DNA of 64,000 nt from Alphaproteobacteria bacterium (GTDB lineage: Bacteria > Pseudomonadota > Alphaproteobacteria > ATCC43930 > CGMCC-115725), in assembly GCA_028871455.1 (NCBI GenBank), contig JAGWNF010000010.1, forward strand, positions 38,223 through 102,222, given 5' to 3'. Below are positions 10,067 through 17,524 of the stretch, piece by piece; within the stretch, counting starts at the first letter, position 1; every line of letters starts with the position of its first letter. Below the pieces are notes generated by a model. The model did no database searches and was not told the origin of the DNA. It worked only from the letters and a program-made list of their open reading frames with translations. The translations under genes and the position numbers were made by a program.

Positions 10067-10091
10067 AAGGGCATACGGGTGAGGTCGCAGC

Positions 10092-10529
10092 ATGATGACC
10101 ATCGAGGTCGATTTTGATGTGTATAAGGCGCTAACGGCACGCCGTTCTAACGAAACCGTGACTTATAATGATGTGCTGCGCATGCTCCTGGGACTCGCTC
10201 AGCCGACCGCTGGTCTTCGTCGTCTGTTCGGCCTCGGCAGTGGCAAGGCGATGCGGCAGGCAGGCCCTCGAAACGAGGTATCAGATTGGCTTTACAAGGG
10301 AATCAGGTTCTCCGCGGGGACGGAATTACGGGCCAAATACAAGGGCCAAGTTCATCGTGCTCGGGTTGACCGTGACGGCATAGTGATCGACGGCAGGCGT
10401 TTCGCCACGCCTTCTGACGCAGCGCGCGCGGTGACTGGCACTAACGTCAATGGGTGGCGGTTCTGGCAATGCCGATTGCCTGGTGATACTGGATGGCGTC
10501 GTCTCGACTCGCTGCGACAGGACTCTTGA
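10092..10529 (+). CDS. SeqA-N-like / RAMA-domain protein, candidate modified-DNA binder
   Basis: This protein has 145 residues. Residues 1-36 (MTIEVDFDVY, then YNDVLRMLLG) resemble the SeqA N-terminal dimerisation segment, whose E. coli counterpart begins MKTIEVDDELY. Residues about 66-135 match the RAMA domain pattern: a GTELRAKYKG start, a DGIVIDGRRF turn, the TPSDAARAVTG helix and the NGWRFWQC end. RAMA (restriction enzyme and adenine methylase associated) domains are predicted readers of modified DNA. No methylase or nuclease gene is adjacent. Base composition is less GC-rich than the neighbours, suggesting transfer. The start ATG follows GAGG. Confidence 0.7.
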   Translation: MMTIEVDFDVYKALTARRSNETVTYNDVLRMLLGLAQPTAGLRRLFGLGSGKAMRQAGPRNEVSDWLYKGIRFSAGTELRAKYKGQVHRARVDRDGIVIDGRRFATPSDAARAVTGTNVNGWRFWQCRLPGDTGWRRLDSLRQDS

Positions 10530-10547
10530 GAGTCCGACTCGGGTGGG

Positions 10548-11585
10548 TCAACCGACCGGCGACCACAAGACGTCGTCGATCCGTTCGGCGCCGCTCGCAA
10601 GCATCACCAGCCGATCGAAGCCGAGCGCGATCCCGGCGCTCGGCGGCATCGCGCCGAGCGCGACGAGGAAGTCCTCGTCGATCGGATAAGTTTCGCCATA
10701 GCGCGCCTGCTTGCGGGCACGGTCGCGTTCGAAGCGGCGACGCTGTTCGATAGGATCAGTGAGTTCCGAGAAGCCGTTGGAGAGCTCGAGGCCGCCGATA
10801 TAGACCTCGAACCGCTCGGCGACGCGCGGATCCTCGGGTTTGGCGCGCGCCAGCGCCGCCATGGCGATCGGATAGTCGGCAAGGATGGTCGGCGCGCCGA
10901 TGCCAAGCCGCGGTTCGATGTGCTCGAGAAAGATGCGGAAAAACAGGTCTTCCCAGTCGTCGCCATCATGCGGTGCGATGCCCAGCGGTCTCGCCGCGTC
11001 GGCCAGCAGTGCGAGGCTCGGCTGTTCCGGATCGGGCGCCGTCGCCAGGAGATCGATACCGCAATGCTCGGCGAAGGCGGCGGCGACCGTGAGCCGGTGC
11101 CACGGCTGCCGCAGATCGGCGCTCCGGCCGCGCCACGTGAAGGCGCTACGGCCGGTTGCATCACTCACGGCGGTCAGCAGCCGCTCGCAGTCCGTCATCA
11201 ATTCGCGATAGGTGGCGCCCGCCCGGTACCACTCGAGCAGCGTGAACTCCGGATGATGGGTCGCGCTGCGCTCGCCGTTGCGGAAGGCGTGACTGAGCTG
11301 GAAAAGCTTCGGCACGCCGGCGGCGAGCAGCTTCTTCATCGCGAACTCAGGCGAGGTATGCAGGAAAAACGGTCGCATCCCGCCGCCGGGCTCCGCGAGC
11401 GTCGTCGCGAAGGCGCGCAGATGGGGTTCGAGCCCCGGGCTGATCTGGAGGGCCGGTGTGTCGACCTCGGCGAAGCCCTCGGCGGCGAAATAGCGACGGG
11501 TGGCGTGTTGCGCCGCGCCGCGTGTCGCCAGATGCGATGCGCGTGCAGCAAAGCGGTCGCGGTCCCACCACGGCGTCTCGGACAT
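10548..11585 (-). CDS. epmA: EF-P--(R)-beta-lysine ligase (EpmA/GenX/PoxA)
   Basis: This 345-residue class II lysyl-tRNA-synthetase-like protein lacks an anticodon-binding domain. It shows LQISPGLEPHL, FLHTSPEFAMK, FRNGERSATHHPEFTLLEWYRA and the C-terminal GIALGFDRLVML, the three class II motifs. EpmA attaches beta-lysine to elongation factor P. The frame stays open far upstream across efp, but the ATG at 11585 fits the family N-terminus and length. It is divergent from efp with 147 bases between, a direct functional link. The partner EpmB is not in the window. Confidence 0.93.
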   Translation of the reverse strand: MSETPWWDRDRFAARASHLATRGAAQHATRRYFAAEGFAEVDTPALQISPGLEPHLRAFATTLAEPGGGMRPFFLHTSPEFAMKKLLAAGVPKLFQLSHAFRNGERSATHHPEFTLLEWYRAGATYRELMTDCERLLTAVSDATGRSAFTWRGRSADLRQPWHRLTVAAAFAEHCGIDLLATAPDPEQPSLALLADAARPLGIAPHDGDDWEDLFFRIFLEHIEPRLGIGAPTILADYPIAMAALARAKPEDPRVAERFEVYIGGLELSNGFSELTDPIEQRRRFERDRARKQARYGETYPIDEDFLVALGAMPPSAGIALGFDRLVMLASGAERIDDVLWSPVG

Positions 11586-11732
11586 GCCGTTCGGCCTCCT
11601 TCGGTTGCGGAAGCTAGGCGCCAGCCAGCCAGGCGCCAAGCGCCGTATTTCGCTTGTCGTTTCGGGGCGCAAGCTGGTACGAAGCACCCCGAAATCCACA
11701 ACGAGACCGGCATTCGCGCAAGGACTGGCGCC

Positions 11733-12299
11733 ATGAAGATCAATGCTATCGACATCAAACCGGGCAACGTGCTCGAGCAGGACGGCAAGCTCTGGCTGGT
11801 ACTGAAGCGCGACCTCATCCAGCCCGGCAAGGGCGGCGCCTTCGCCCAGGTCGAGATGCGCGACCTCAAGACCGGCACCAAGACCAATGCGCGCTATCGT
11901 ACGCAGGAAACGGTCGAACGCGCGCGGCTGGACGAGAAGGAGATGCAATTCCTCTACTTCGATGGCGAGATGGCGACCTTCATGGATAACGAGACCTTCG
12001 AACAGGTCACCGTCAATAAGGAGATGATCGGCGAGCCGGCCGATTTCCTCCAAGAGGGCATGATCTGCACCTTGCAGCTCTATGAGGGTACCGCGATGAG
12101 CGTGACGCTACCGCAGACCGTTGCCCTCGAGGTCGTCGAGGCGGAACCGGTGGTGAAGGGCCAGACGGCGTCGTCGTCGTACAAACCGGGCAAGCTCTCG
12201 AACGGTCGACGCGTCATGTTGCCGCCGCATGTCGGTACCGGCACGCGGGTTGTCGTGAACACCTCAGACGGCAGCTACGTCGAACGCGCGAAGGATTGA
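11733..12299 (+). CDS. efp: Translation elongation factor P
   Basis: This 188-residue three-domain factor binds stalled ribosomes between the P and E sites and promotes peptide-bond formation at polyproline stretches. The modifiable lysine is Lys33 in the PGKGGAF loop, the substrate of EpmA encoded divergently next door. The C-terminal VNTSDGSYVERAKD is the conserved EF-P signature end. An AGGA ribosome-binding site lies near the ATG. The stop at 12297-12299 is followed closely by the inositol-phosphatase-family gene. Confidence 0.97.
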   Translation: MKINAIDIKPGNVLEQDGKLWLVLKRDLIQPGKGGAFAQVEMRDLKTGTKTNARYRTQETVERARLDEKEMQFLYFDGEMATFMDNETFEQVTVNKEMIGEPADFLQEGMICTLQLYEGTAMSVTLPQTVALEVVEAEPVVKGQTASSSYKPGKLSNGRRVMLPPHVGTGTRVVVNTSDGSYVERAKD

Positions 12300-12310
12300 T
12301 TGCCACGGCG

Positions 12311-13102
12311 ATGGCGACGCGCTCGGCGCTGATCAATGTCATGGCCGCGGCTTGCCTCAAGGCGGCGCGCGGGTTGAAGCGCGATTTTGGCGAGGTCGAG
12401 CAGCTTCAGGTCTCGGTCAAGGGGCCCGGCGAGTTCGTCTCGGCGGCCGATACGGCAGCCGAAAGGATTCTTAAGCGCGAGCTTGCCAGGGCGCGGCCGA
12501 ACTACGGATTTCTCTTGGAAGAGAGCGGCTTTGAGGCAGGTCGCGATACCAGCCATCGCTTCATCATCGATCCGCTCGACGGCACGACCAATTTCCTCCA
12601 TGGCCTCCCGCATTTTGCCATCTCGGTGGCGCTCGAGCGCGAGGGGAAATTGGTTGCTGGCACCATCTACGATCCGGTGAAGGACGAGATGTTTTGGGCC
12701 GAGAAAGGTCTGGGTGCCTACGTCAATGATCGTCGGCTGCGCGTGTCGGCGCGTCGCGGTCTGGGCGATGCGCTGATCGCCACCGGCATTCCGTTCCGCG
12801 ACCGCGGCGATCATGAGCGCTATCTCAGGACGCTCGCGCCGGTGATGCGCGCGACCGCCGGCGTCCGCCGATGGGGCGTGGCATCGCTCGACTTCGCCTA
12901 TGTCGCCGCCGGCCGCTTCGACGGCTTCTGGGAATTCGATCTCAAGCCATGGGACATGGCCGCTGGCGTGCTGCTGGTGCGCGAGGCGGGCGGCGACGTC
13001 ACCGATATGGCGGGCGGCCAGGACATGCTGGCCAGCGGCTCGGTGCTGGCCGCCAATCCGACGCTGCACGACGCGCTGCGTCGGCTTTTCGCAGCAGCCT
13101 GA
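12311..13102 (+). CDS. suhB: Inositol monophosphatase family protein (SuhB-like)
   Basis: This 263-residue Mg-dependent phosphatase has the family metal sites: FVSAADTAAE, EESG (the metal-binding glutamate region), DPLDGTTNFLHG, and the C-terminal WEFDLKPWDMAAG followed by EAGG. It probably dephosphorylates inositol monophosphate or related sugar phosphates; in bacteria SuhB also binds the rRNA antitermination complex. I use the ATG at 12311. A TTG at 12296 that overlaps the efp stop is possible. Close spacing suggests an efp-suhB operon, a common arrangement in this group. Confidence 0.9.
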   Translation: MATRSALINVMAAACLKAARGLKRDFGEVEQLQVSVKGPGEFVSAADTAAERILKRELARARPNYGFLLEESGFEAGRDTSHRFIIDPLDGTTNFLHGLPHFAISVALEREGKLVAGTIYDPVKDEMFWAEKGLGAYVNDRRLRVSARRGLGDALIATGIPFRDRGDHERYLRTLAPVMRATAGVRRWGVASLDFAYVAAGRFDGFWEFDLKPWDMAAGVLLVREAGGDVTDMAGGQDMLASGSVLAANPTLHDALRRLFAAA

Positions 13103-13274
13103 GGCGTCCCCATCACGTCCGATGGATTGCGTACGCTCGTACGCTAGCCACGGTTTCATGAAGGCTGGGGATAACCTGGGGAGGACTCCGGGGGTTAAGA
13201 CTCTGTGGCGGCTCCCGGCCGCTTGCGGTACTCTTAGCATTGAAGGACTAGGGACAGGGAGGTACGGCCCGACG

Positions 13275-14333
13275 ATGCCGTCAGTGGCACGCAGGTCGCA
13301 TCGCGCAGGACGAACGCTCGTCGTTGCGGCGGTCGTTGGATTCACGCTGAGCGTCGGGACCGGCGCCATGACGAACGCGCGTGCCCAATCGGTTTACGGC
13401 ACCATGCGGCCGAGCGTCACCGTCGATTACAGCGTGCTCGACCACCTCGGTCCCGCGCCGCAAGTGCCGGACGGCCGTTTCGTCCTGCGCGTGCCGGCGT
13501 CCCATCCGACACGGGTCGCGCGCCGCCATGAACGGCACTCGCGTGTGATCGCCCAACGAGCCGTCCATCATCATCCGGAGCGCCGCGTGGCGCGGGCTCA
13601 TCCGACGACCCGCCTGGCATCCGTCGTCATCCAGGATGGCAGCGTGATCATCGACTACGCGGCGTTGCCGCCGCGGGTTGTCAGCAACGGACCACGTATC
13701 GTATTGCGCCGTCCAGGCACCGCGACGGTGGCTGCGGCAGCGCCGGCGGTCGAGCGACCTGAGACGCCGGCGCCCGCGGCTATCCATAGGCCGTCCCAGA
13801 TTGCCGTTTTGACGCCACCGACGCCGCGGCCGTCATCGCCGACACCCGTGACGCCGCCGGCGCCACGCGTCGCCACGACTCCAGCGCCGCCGGAACCGCG
13901 CGCCGGTCCGCGCCGATCCGACTTGTCCGAGCTCTCGTCGCTGCTGCCAATCGGCGGCGTCGCGCTGGCCGCGACGCGCTCGCCGACCGAGCTGGTCAGC
14001 GATGGGCCGGCGCCGCAGTCGGACAGCCGGGCAATCCGCTTCGCGCCGGGAACCGCCGATTTGCAGGGCGATGCAACGGCCGTGCTGACGCGGGTAGCGC
14101 AAAAACTGAAAACCGATCCGCGCGAACGTATCGCGTTGGTAGCCTATGCCAGCGGCGATGCGGATCATGCCATCGAAGCCCGACGGGTATCGTTGGCGCG
14201 AGCCGTGATGGTCCGCGCCTATCTGATCGACCATGGGGTGGCGAGCGCGCGGATCGACGTGCGCGCGTTGGGTAATCGAGTGACGGACGGGGGGTCCGCC
14301 GATCGCGTGGATTTGGTGACGACCGGCCAGTAG
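13275..14333 (+). CDS. Exported OmpA-family C-terminal domain protein
   Basis: This 352-residue protein has a signal peptide (about residues 1-38, ending in NARAQS), a long proline/alanine-rich low-complexity middle with many arginines and histidines, and a C-terminal OmpA-like domain (about residues 250-352). That domain has IRFAPGTADL, IALVAYASG, RRVSLARAVMVRAYLI and SARIDVRALG. OmpA-like domains bind peptidoglycan. The ATG at 13275 follows an AGGGAGG site. It precedes the MotA/TolQ-like and MotB-like genes and probably belongs to the same envelope machine. Confidence 0.8.
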   Translation: MPSVARRSHRAGRTLVVAAVVGFTLSVGTGAMTNARAQSVYGTMRPSVTVDYSVLDHLGPAPQVPDGRFVLRVPASHPTRVARRHERHSRVIAQRAVHHHPERRVARAHPTTRLASVVIQDGSVIIDYAALPPRVVSNGPRIVLRRPGTATVAAAAPAVERPETPAPAAIHRPSQIAVLTPPTPRPSSPTPVTPPAPRVATTPAPPEPRAGPRRSDLSELSSLLPIGGVALAATRSPTELVSDGPAPQSDSRAIRFAPGTADLQGDATAVLTRVAQKLKTDPRERIALVAYASGDADHAIEARRVSLARAVMVRAYLIDHGVASARIDVRALGNRVTDGGSADRVDLVTTGQ

Positions 14334-14379
14334 GCCGACGACGTTCGCTTCAAACCCCTTTCTGCAGAAGGCAGCCCCC

Positions 14380-15519
14380 GTGAGTCATCCATCCAAGTAT
14401 CTGGTGCGCATGACGTTCTTCGTCATCGCTATTGCGCTCCTTGCCGGCGCTCTGTCGCCCTCGCTCTACCCGTATTTCATGGGCAATCCCGTGGTGAATG
14501 GGGTGATCGTCGGCATCCTGATCGCGGGCATCGTCTACGTCTTCCATCAAGTAATTCAGCTCTCGGGCAATGCGCGCTGGCTGTCGCACGCGTCGCGCGG
14601 CCAAGCCTCCGGCAAGCCGAGCCGCTTGCTGGGACCGCTCGCCCGGATGATGGGCGAAGGTCGCGGTCGCTTGGCGCTGTCGGCTGGCGCGTTGCGCGCG
14701 CTGCTCGACAGCGTCGGCTCGCGGCTTGAGGAGACCCGCGAAACATCGCGCTATCTCATTGGGTTGCTTATATTTTTGGGCCTGCTCGGCACCTTCTACG
14801 GACTCCTCGAGACGGTTCAATCCGTCAAGGGCGTGATCGGCGGTCTTTCCGCCGGTGCCGCCGACCCGGCCCGCGCCTTTGCCGATCTGAAGGCGCGGTT
14901 GCAGACGCCGCTCGGCGGCATGAGCACCGCCTTCAGCGCGTCGCTCTTCGGTCTCGCCGGCTCGCTGGTTCTCGGCTTCCTCGATCTCCAGGCGGGCCTG
15001 GCGCAGAACCGTTTCTTCAACGAGCTCGAGGAATGGTTGACCGCACAGACGCGGCTCGATGTCGCACCGGCAGCCTTCGCGACGAGCGAAGCGTCGGCGC
15101 CGGCCTACATTCAGGCGCTGCTCGAGCAGACCGCCGACACGCTCGACAGCCTGCAGCGCATCCTCAGCCGCGGCGAGGAGAGCCGCATCTCGGCCAATAG
15201 CAATCTCGTCAATTTGGCGGAGCGGCTTGCAGCGCTCACCGATCAGATGCGCACCGAGCAGGCATTGATGCGGAAGCTCGCCGAGCAGCAGCTTGAGATG
15301 AAGCCGGTGCTTCAGCGTCTCGCCGAAACCGGCAGCCCGACTGGTGCGCTCAGCGACGAGACCCGCGGGCATCTCCGCGCCATCGAGGTGCATCTGGCGC
15401 GTCTCGCCGAGGACGTATCGCACGGCCGCAGCGAGACGGTGCAGGAGATCCGTAACGAGATCCGCCTCGTCGCACGCACCATTGCTGCGCTGGGCCAGGA
15501 ACCCGAGCGCGCCCGCTAG
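14380..15519 (+). CDS. MotA/TolQ/ExbB-like proton channel family protein
   Basis: This 379-residue membrane protein starts with GTG. It has two N-terminal membrane segments (about 10-60), a cytoplasmic stretch, then a channel-like pair with GLLIFLGLLGTFYGLLET and TAFSASLFGLAGSLVLGF, the MotA/TolQ channel signature. The C-terminal third is helical and coiled-coil-like. Together with the downstream OmpA/MotB-like gene, six bases away, it probably forms an ion-driven complex reaching the cell wall. It is not flagellar MotA, since no flagellar genes are nearby and the long C-terminal tail is unlike MotA. Confidence 0.82.
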   Translation: MSHPSKYLVRMTFFVIAIALLAGALSPSLYPYFMGNPVVNGVIVGILIAGIVYVFHQVIQLSGNARWLSHASRGQASGKPSRLLGPLARMMGEGRGRLALSAGALRALLDSVGSRLEETRETSRYLIGLLIFLGLLGTFYGLLETVQSVKGVIGGLSAGAADPARAFADLKARLQTPLGGMSTAFSASLFGLAGSLVLGFLDLQAGLAQNRFFNELEEWLTAQTRLDVAPAAFATSEASAPAYIQALLEQTADTLDSLQRILSRGEESRISANSNLVNLAERLAALTDQMRTEQALMRKLAEQQLEMKPVLQRLAETGSPTGALSDETRGHLRAIEVHLARLAEDVSHGRSETVQEIRNEIRLVARTIAALGQEPERAR

Positions 15520-15525
15520 GCCCGC

Positions 15526-16533
15526 ATGTCGCTCTATTCCCGCCGCCAGCGCCGTTCGACGATCAATATTTGGCCGGGCTTCGTCGACGCGCTGACGCAG
15601 CTCGTGATGGTGATCATCTTCGTCCTGCTGGTGTTCACCGTGGGCCAGTTCTATCTCAGCGGCGCGCTATCCAACCGGGACGCCGCCCTGGTGCGATTGA
15701 CGCAGCAGCTCAACCAGTTGAGCGATATGCTGTCGTTAGAGAAGGGCAATAACGCCGCGCTTCAGCTTAAGCTGTCGACGCTCAATACCGAGCTCAAATC
15801 GACGACTGCCGCCGAGACCGCGGCCGAGGCCAAAGCCAATCAGCTCGGCACGGCGCTCACCGGCACGCAGCAACAGCTGACCCAGAAGACCCAGGATCTC
15901 GGCAAGGCGCAGACCACGGTCGATCAGCTGAATGCGCAAGTCGCGGCGCTCAGGCAGCAGCTCGCGCAGATCGCCGCCGCGCTCGACATCTCCGAGGCCA
16001 AGACCAAGAAGCAGCAGGCGCAGATCACCGATCTCGGCAACCGGCTCAATCAGGCGCTCGCGACCCGGGTGGAGGAACTGGCGAAGTATCGCTCGGAGTT
16101 CTTCGGCCGGCTGCGCTCGATCCTCGCCAACCGCAAGGATATCCGAATCGTCGGCGATCGTTTCGTCTTTCAGTCGGACGTGCTGTTCCCGACCGCCAGC
16201 GCTGACCTCACCGACGCGGCGAAACAAAAGCTGACTGTAGTCGCCCAGGCCTTGACGAAAATCTCACCTGAGATTCCGGGCAACATCGATTGGGTGCTGG
16301 AGGTGGACGGCCATACCGATCCCCGGCCGATCAACACCACGCAATTCCCGTCCAACTGGGAGCTGTCGTCGGCGCGTGCGCAGTCGGTTGTGCGCTTCCT
16401 GATCGCACAGGGCATTCCGGCCGATCGTCTGGTGGCCGCTGGCTTCGGCCAATACACACCGATCGTGAAGGGCGACACGCTGGCGGATTACCAGCAGGAC
16501 CGGCGCATCGAACTCAAGCTGACGGAACGTTGA
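15526..16533 (+). CDS. Coiled-coil OmpA/MotB-like peptidoglycan-binding protein
   Basis: This 335-residue protein has one N-terminal membrane segment (about residues 23-44, with [19 protein letters not shown]), a long glutamine-rich coiled coil (about 50-185) and a C-terminal OmpA domain. The OmpA domain shows [40 protein letters not shown] and the terminal [10 protein letters not shown]. The aspartate in the membrane-entry segment suits a MotB/TolR-like proton path. It is the likely stator partner of the upstream MotA/TolQ-like channel. Confidence 0.85.
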   Translation: MSLYSRRQRRSTINIWPGFVDALTQLVMVIIFVLLVFTVGQFYLSGALSNRDAALVRLTQQLNQLSDMLSLEKGNNAALQLKLSTLNTELKSTTAAETAAEAKANQLGTALTGTQQQLTQKTQDLGKAQTTVDQLNAQVAALRQQLAQIAAALDISEAKTKKQQAQITDLGNRLNQALATRVEELAKYRSEFFGRLRSILANRKDIRIVGDRFVFQSDVLFPTASADLTDAAKQKLTVVAQALTKISPEIPGNIDWVLEVDGHTDPRPINTTQFPSNWELSSARAQSVVRFLIAQGIPADRLVAAGFGQYTPIVKGDTLADYQQDRRIELKLTER

Positions 16534-16587
16534 ATCCGCGTTGCACGACTTCTTGCGGTGTTCCGCAAAGCGTTAACGGCGGCGTGG

Positions 16588-16616
16588 TTGCATCGTCGAG
16601 GCATGGCGGCTATAAA
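16588..16616 (+). promoter_or_regulatory. Sigma-70-type promoter for rpmE
   Basis: A TTGCAT -35 box (16588-16593) and TATAAA -10 box (16611-16616) are separated by 17 bases, 24 bases before the rpmE start. This is one of the best housekeeping-type promoter matches in the window. A small inverted repeat, TTGCGG/CCGCAA, lies just upstream near 16550-16567 and could end the preceding transcript. Confidence 0.6.
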
Positions 16617-16640
16617 GCCCGCCTTCTCGGAGCAGTACCC

Positions 16641-16868
16641 ATGAAAAACGGCATCCACCCGGATTACCACGAGATCACGGTCGTCATGACCGACGGCACG
16701 ACCTACAAAACGCGGTCGACCTACGGGAAACCCGGGGAGACGCTCCATCTCGAGATCGACTCTCGGTCGCATCCGGCCTGGACTGGTGGCCAGCAGAAAT
16801 TGCTCGATACCGGCGGCCAGCTGGCCCGATTCAACAAGCGATTCAAAGGGCTTGGCCTGAAAAAGTAG
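16641..16868 (+). CDS. rpmE: 50S ribosomal protein L31
   Basis: This 75-residue ribosomal protein begins [12 protein letters not shown] and contains [10 protein letters not shown], the L31 signature region, then [10 protein letters not shown] and a basic C-terminus. It lacks the zinc-binding cysteine set, so it is the cysteine-less form found in many alphaproteobacteria. The ATG at 16641 lies 24 bases after the -10 box. It is a single-gene unit between the envelope operon and hsp20. Confidence 0.95.
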   Translation: MKNGIHPDYHEITVVMTDGTTYKTRSTYGKPGETLHLEIDSRSHPAWTGGQQKLLDTGGQLARFNKRFKGLGLKK

Positions 16869-16881
16869 GCCACCTTCCGCC

Positions 16882-16910
16882 CTTGACGGGGCGCGTCTCC
16901 GATCCCATGT
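16882..16910 (+). promoter_or_regulatory. Candidate sigma-32 (heat-shock) promoter for hsp20
   Basis: CTTGAC (16882-16887) and CCCATGT (16904-16910) are spaced by 16 bases. They resemble the alphaproteobacterial RpoH consensus (CTTG in the -35 and a C-rich, T-ending -10). The position gives a leader of about 90 bases before the Hsp20 start, the right size for a ROSE element. The assignment is by pattern only. Confidence 0.45.
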
Positions 16911-17007
16911 GAGCTTACGTCCGGGACCCGACGGGTTCGGACACTGGGCGCCCGGCCGATTTCGGCGGGCGCACAAAACCCACTTTGCTCCAAGGAGGTT
17001 GTGGATC
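16911..17007 (+). ncRNA. ROSE-like RNA thermometer in the hsp20 leader
   Basis: The leader ends in a hairpin in which TTGCT (16985-16989) faces AGG of the ribosome-binding site (16996-16998) across a CCAAGG loop. This is the hallmark 3' hairpin of ROSE elements, where TYGCT pairs imperfectly with the Shine-Dalgarno and melts on heating. The upstream part contains GC-rich hairpins (for example CGCCCGGCCG near 16950-16975), as in known ROSE leaders. It should repress Hsp20 translation at low temperature. Confidence 0.65.
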
Positions 17008-17460
17008 ATGGATACCTTCGATTTCGCGCCGCTCTTCCGCTCCACCATCGGCTTCGACCGGCTGTTGCGGCTCGCTGACACGGCAACCCGCTTCGACGGC
17101 TCGGCCTACCCGCCCTACAACATCGAGACCACCGGCGAAAACGCCTATCGCCTCACCGTGGCGGTGGCGGGCTTTGCGCCGGACGAGCTCGACGTGACGG
17201 TGAAGGAGAACGAGCTGCTGGTCAGCGGCAAGTCCAAGAAGGACGACGACAGCACCGTCTATCTGCACCGCGGCATCGCCAGCCGCGCGTTCGAGCGCCG
17301 CTTCCAACTCGCCGATCACATCAAGGTGAACGGCGCGAGCCTCGACAACGGCCTCTTGCACGTCGATCTCGTGCGCGAAGTGCCCGAGGAGAAGAAGCCG
17401 CGCAAGATCGAGATCGCCGGCGGCGCTGGTCCGAAGGTGATCGACCAGAAGGCGGCCTAA
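17008..17460 (+). CDS. Small heat-shock protein Hsp20 (IbpA-like)
   Basis: This 150-residue alpha-crystallin-domain chaperone holds unfolding proteins. The N-terminus MDTFDFAPLFRSTIGFDRL is the IbpA/HspA-type start, followed by YPPYNIE, the crystallin core with VAVAGFAPDELDVTV and SGKSKKDDD, RAFERRFQLAD, and an L-x-V-x-L-like end around LLHVDLVREVPEE. The ATG at 17008 follows a strong AAGGAGG. Promoter and leader suggest dual heat control through sigma-32 and an RNA thermometer. Confidence 0.94.
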   Translation: MDTFDFAPLFRSTIGFDRLLRLADTATRFDGSAYPPYNIETTGENAYRLTVAVAGFAPDELDVTVKENELLVSGKSKKDDDSTVYLHRGIASRAFERRFQLADHIKVNGASLDNGLLHVDLVREVPEEKKPRKIEIAGGAGPKVIDQKAA

Positions 17461-17482
17461 AGCCCTTCGGCTTGCTTTACGC

Positions 17483-17517
17483 GGGGCGGTCCCGTCGGGG
17501 GACCGCCCCTTCGTTTT
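17483..17517 (+). terminator. Rho-independent terminator after hsp20
   Basis: The stem GGGGCGGTCCC (17483-17493) pairs with GGGACCGCCCC (17499-17509) across a 5-base loop and is followed by TTCGTTTT. The perfect 11-base GC-rich stem and T-run sit between convergent hsp20 and the large coiled-coil gene, so it may serve mainly the hsp20 transcript. Confidence 0.85.
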
Positions 17518-17524
17518 GCGCGGC

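Noticed and set aside
11586..12053. Upstream extension of epmA across efp
   Set aside because: It lies antisense to efp and is not conserved in the family; the ATG at 11585 fits.
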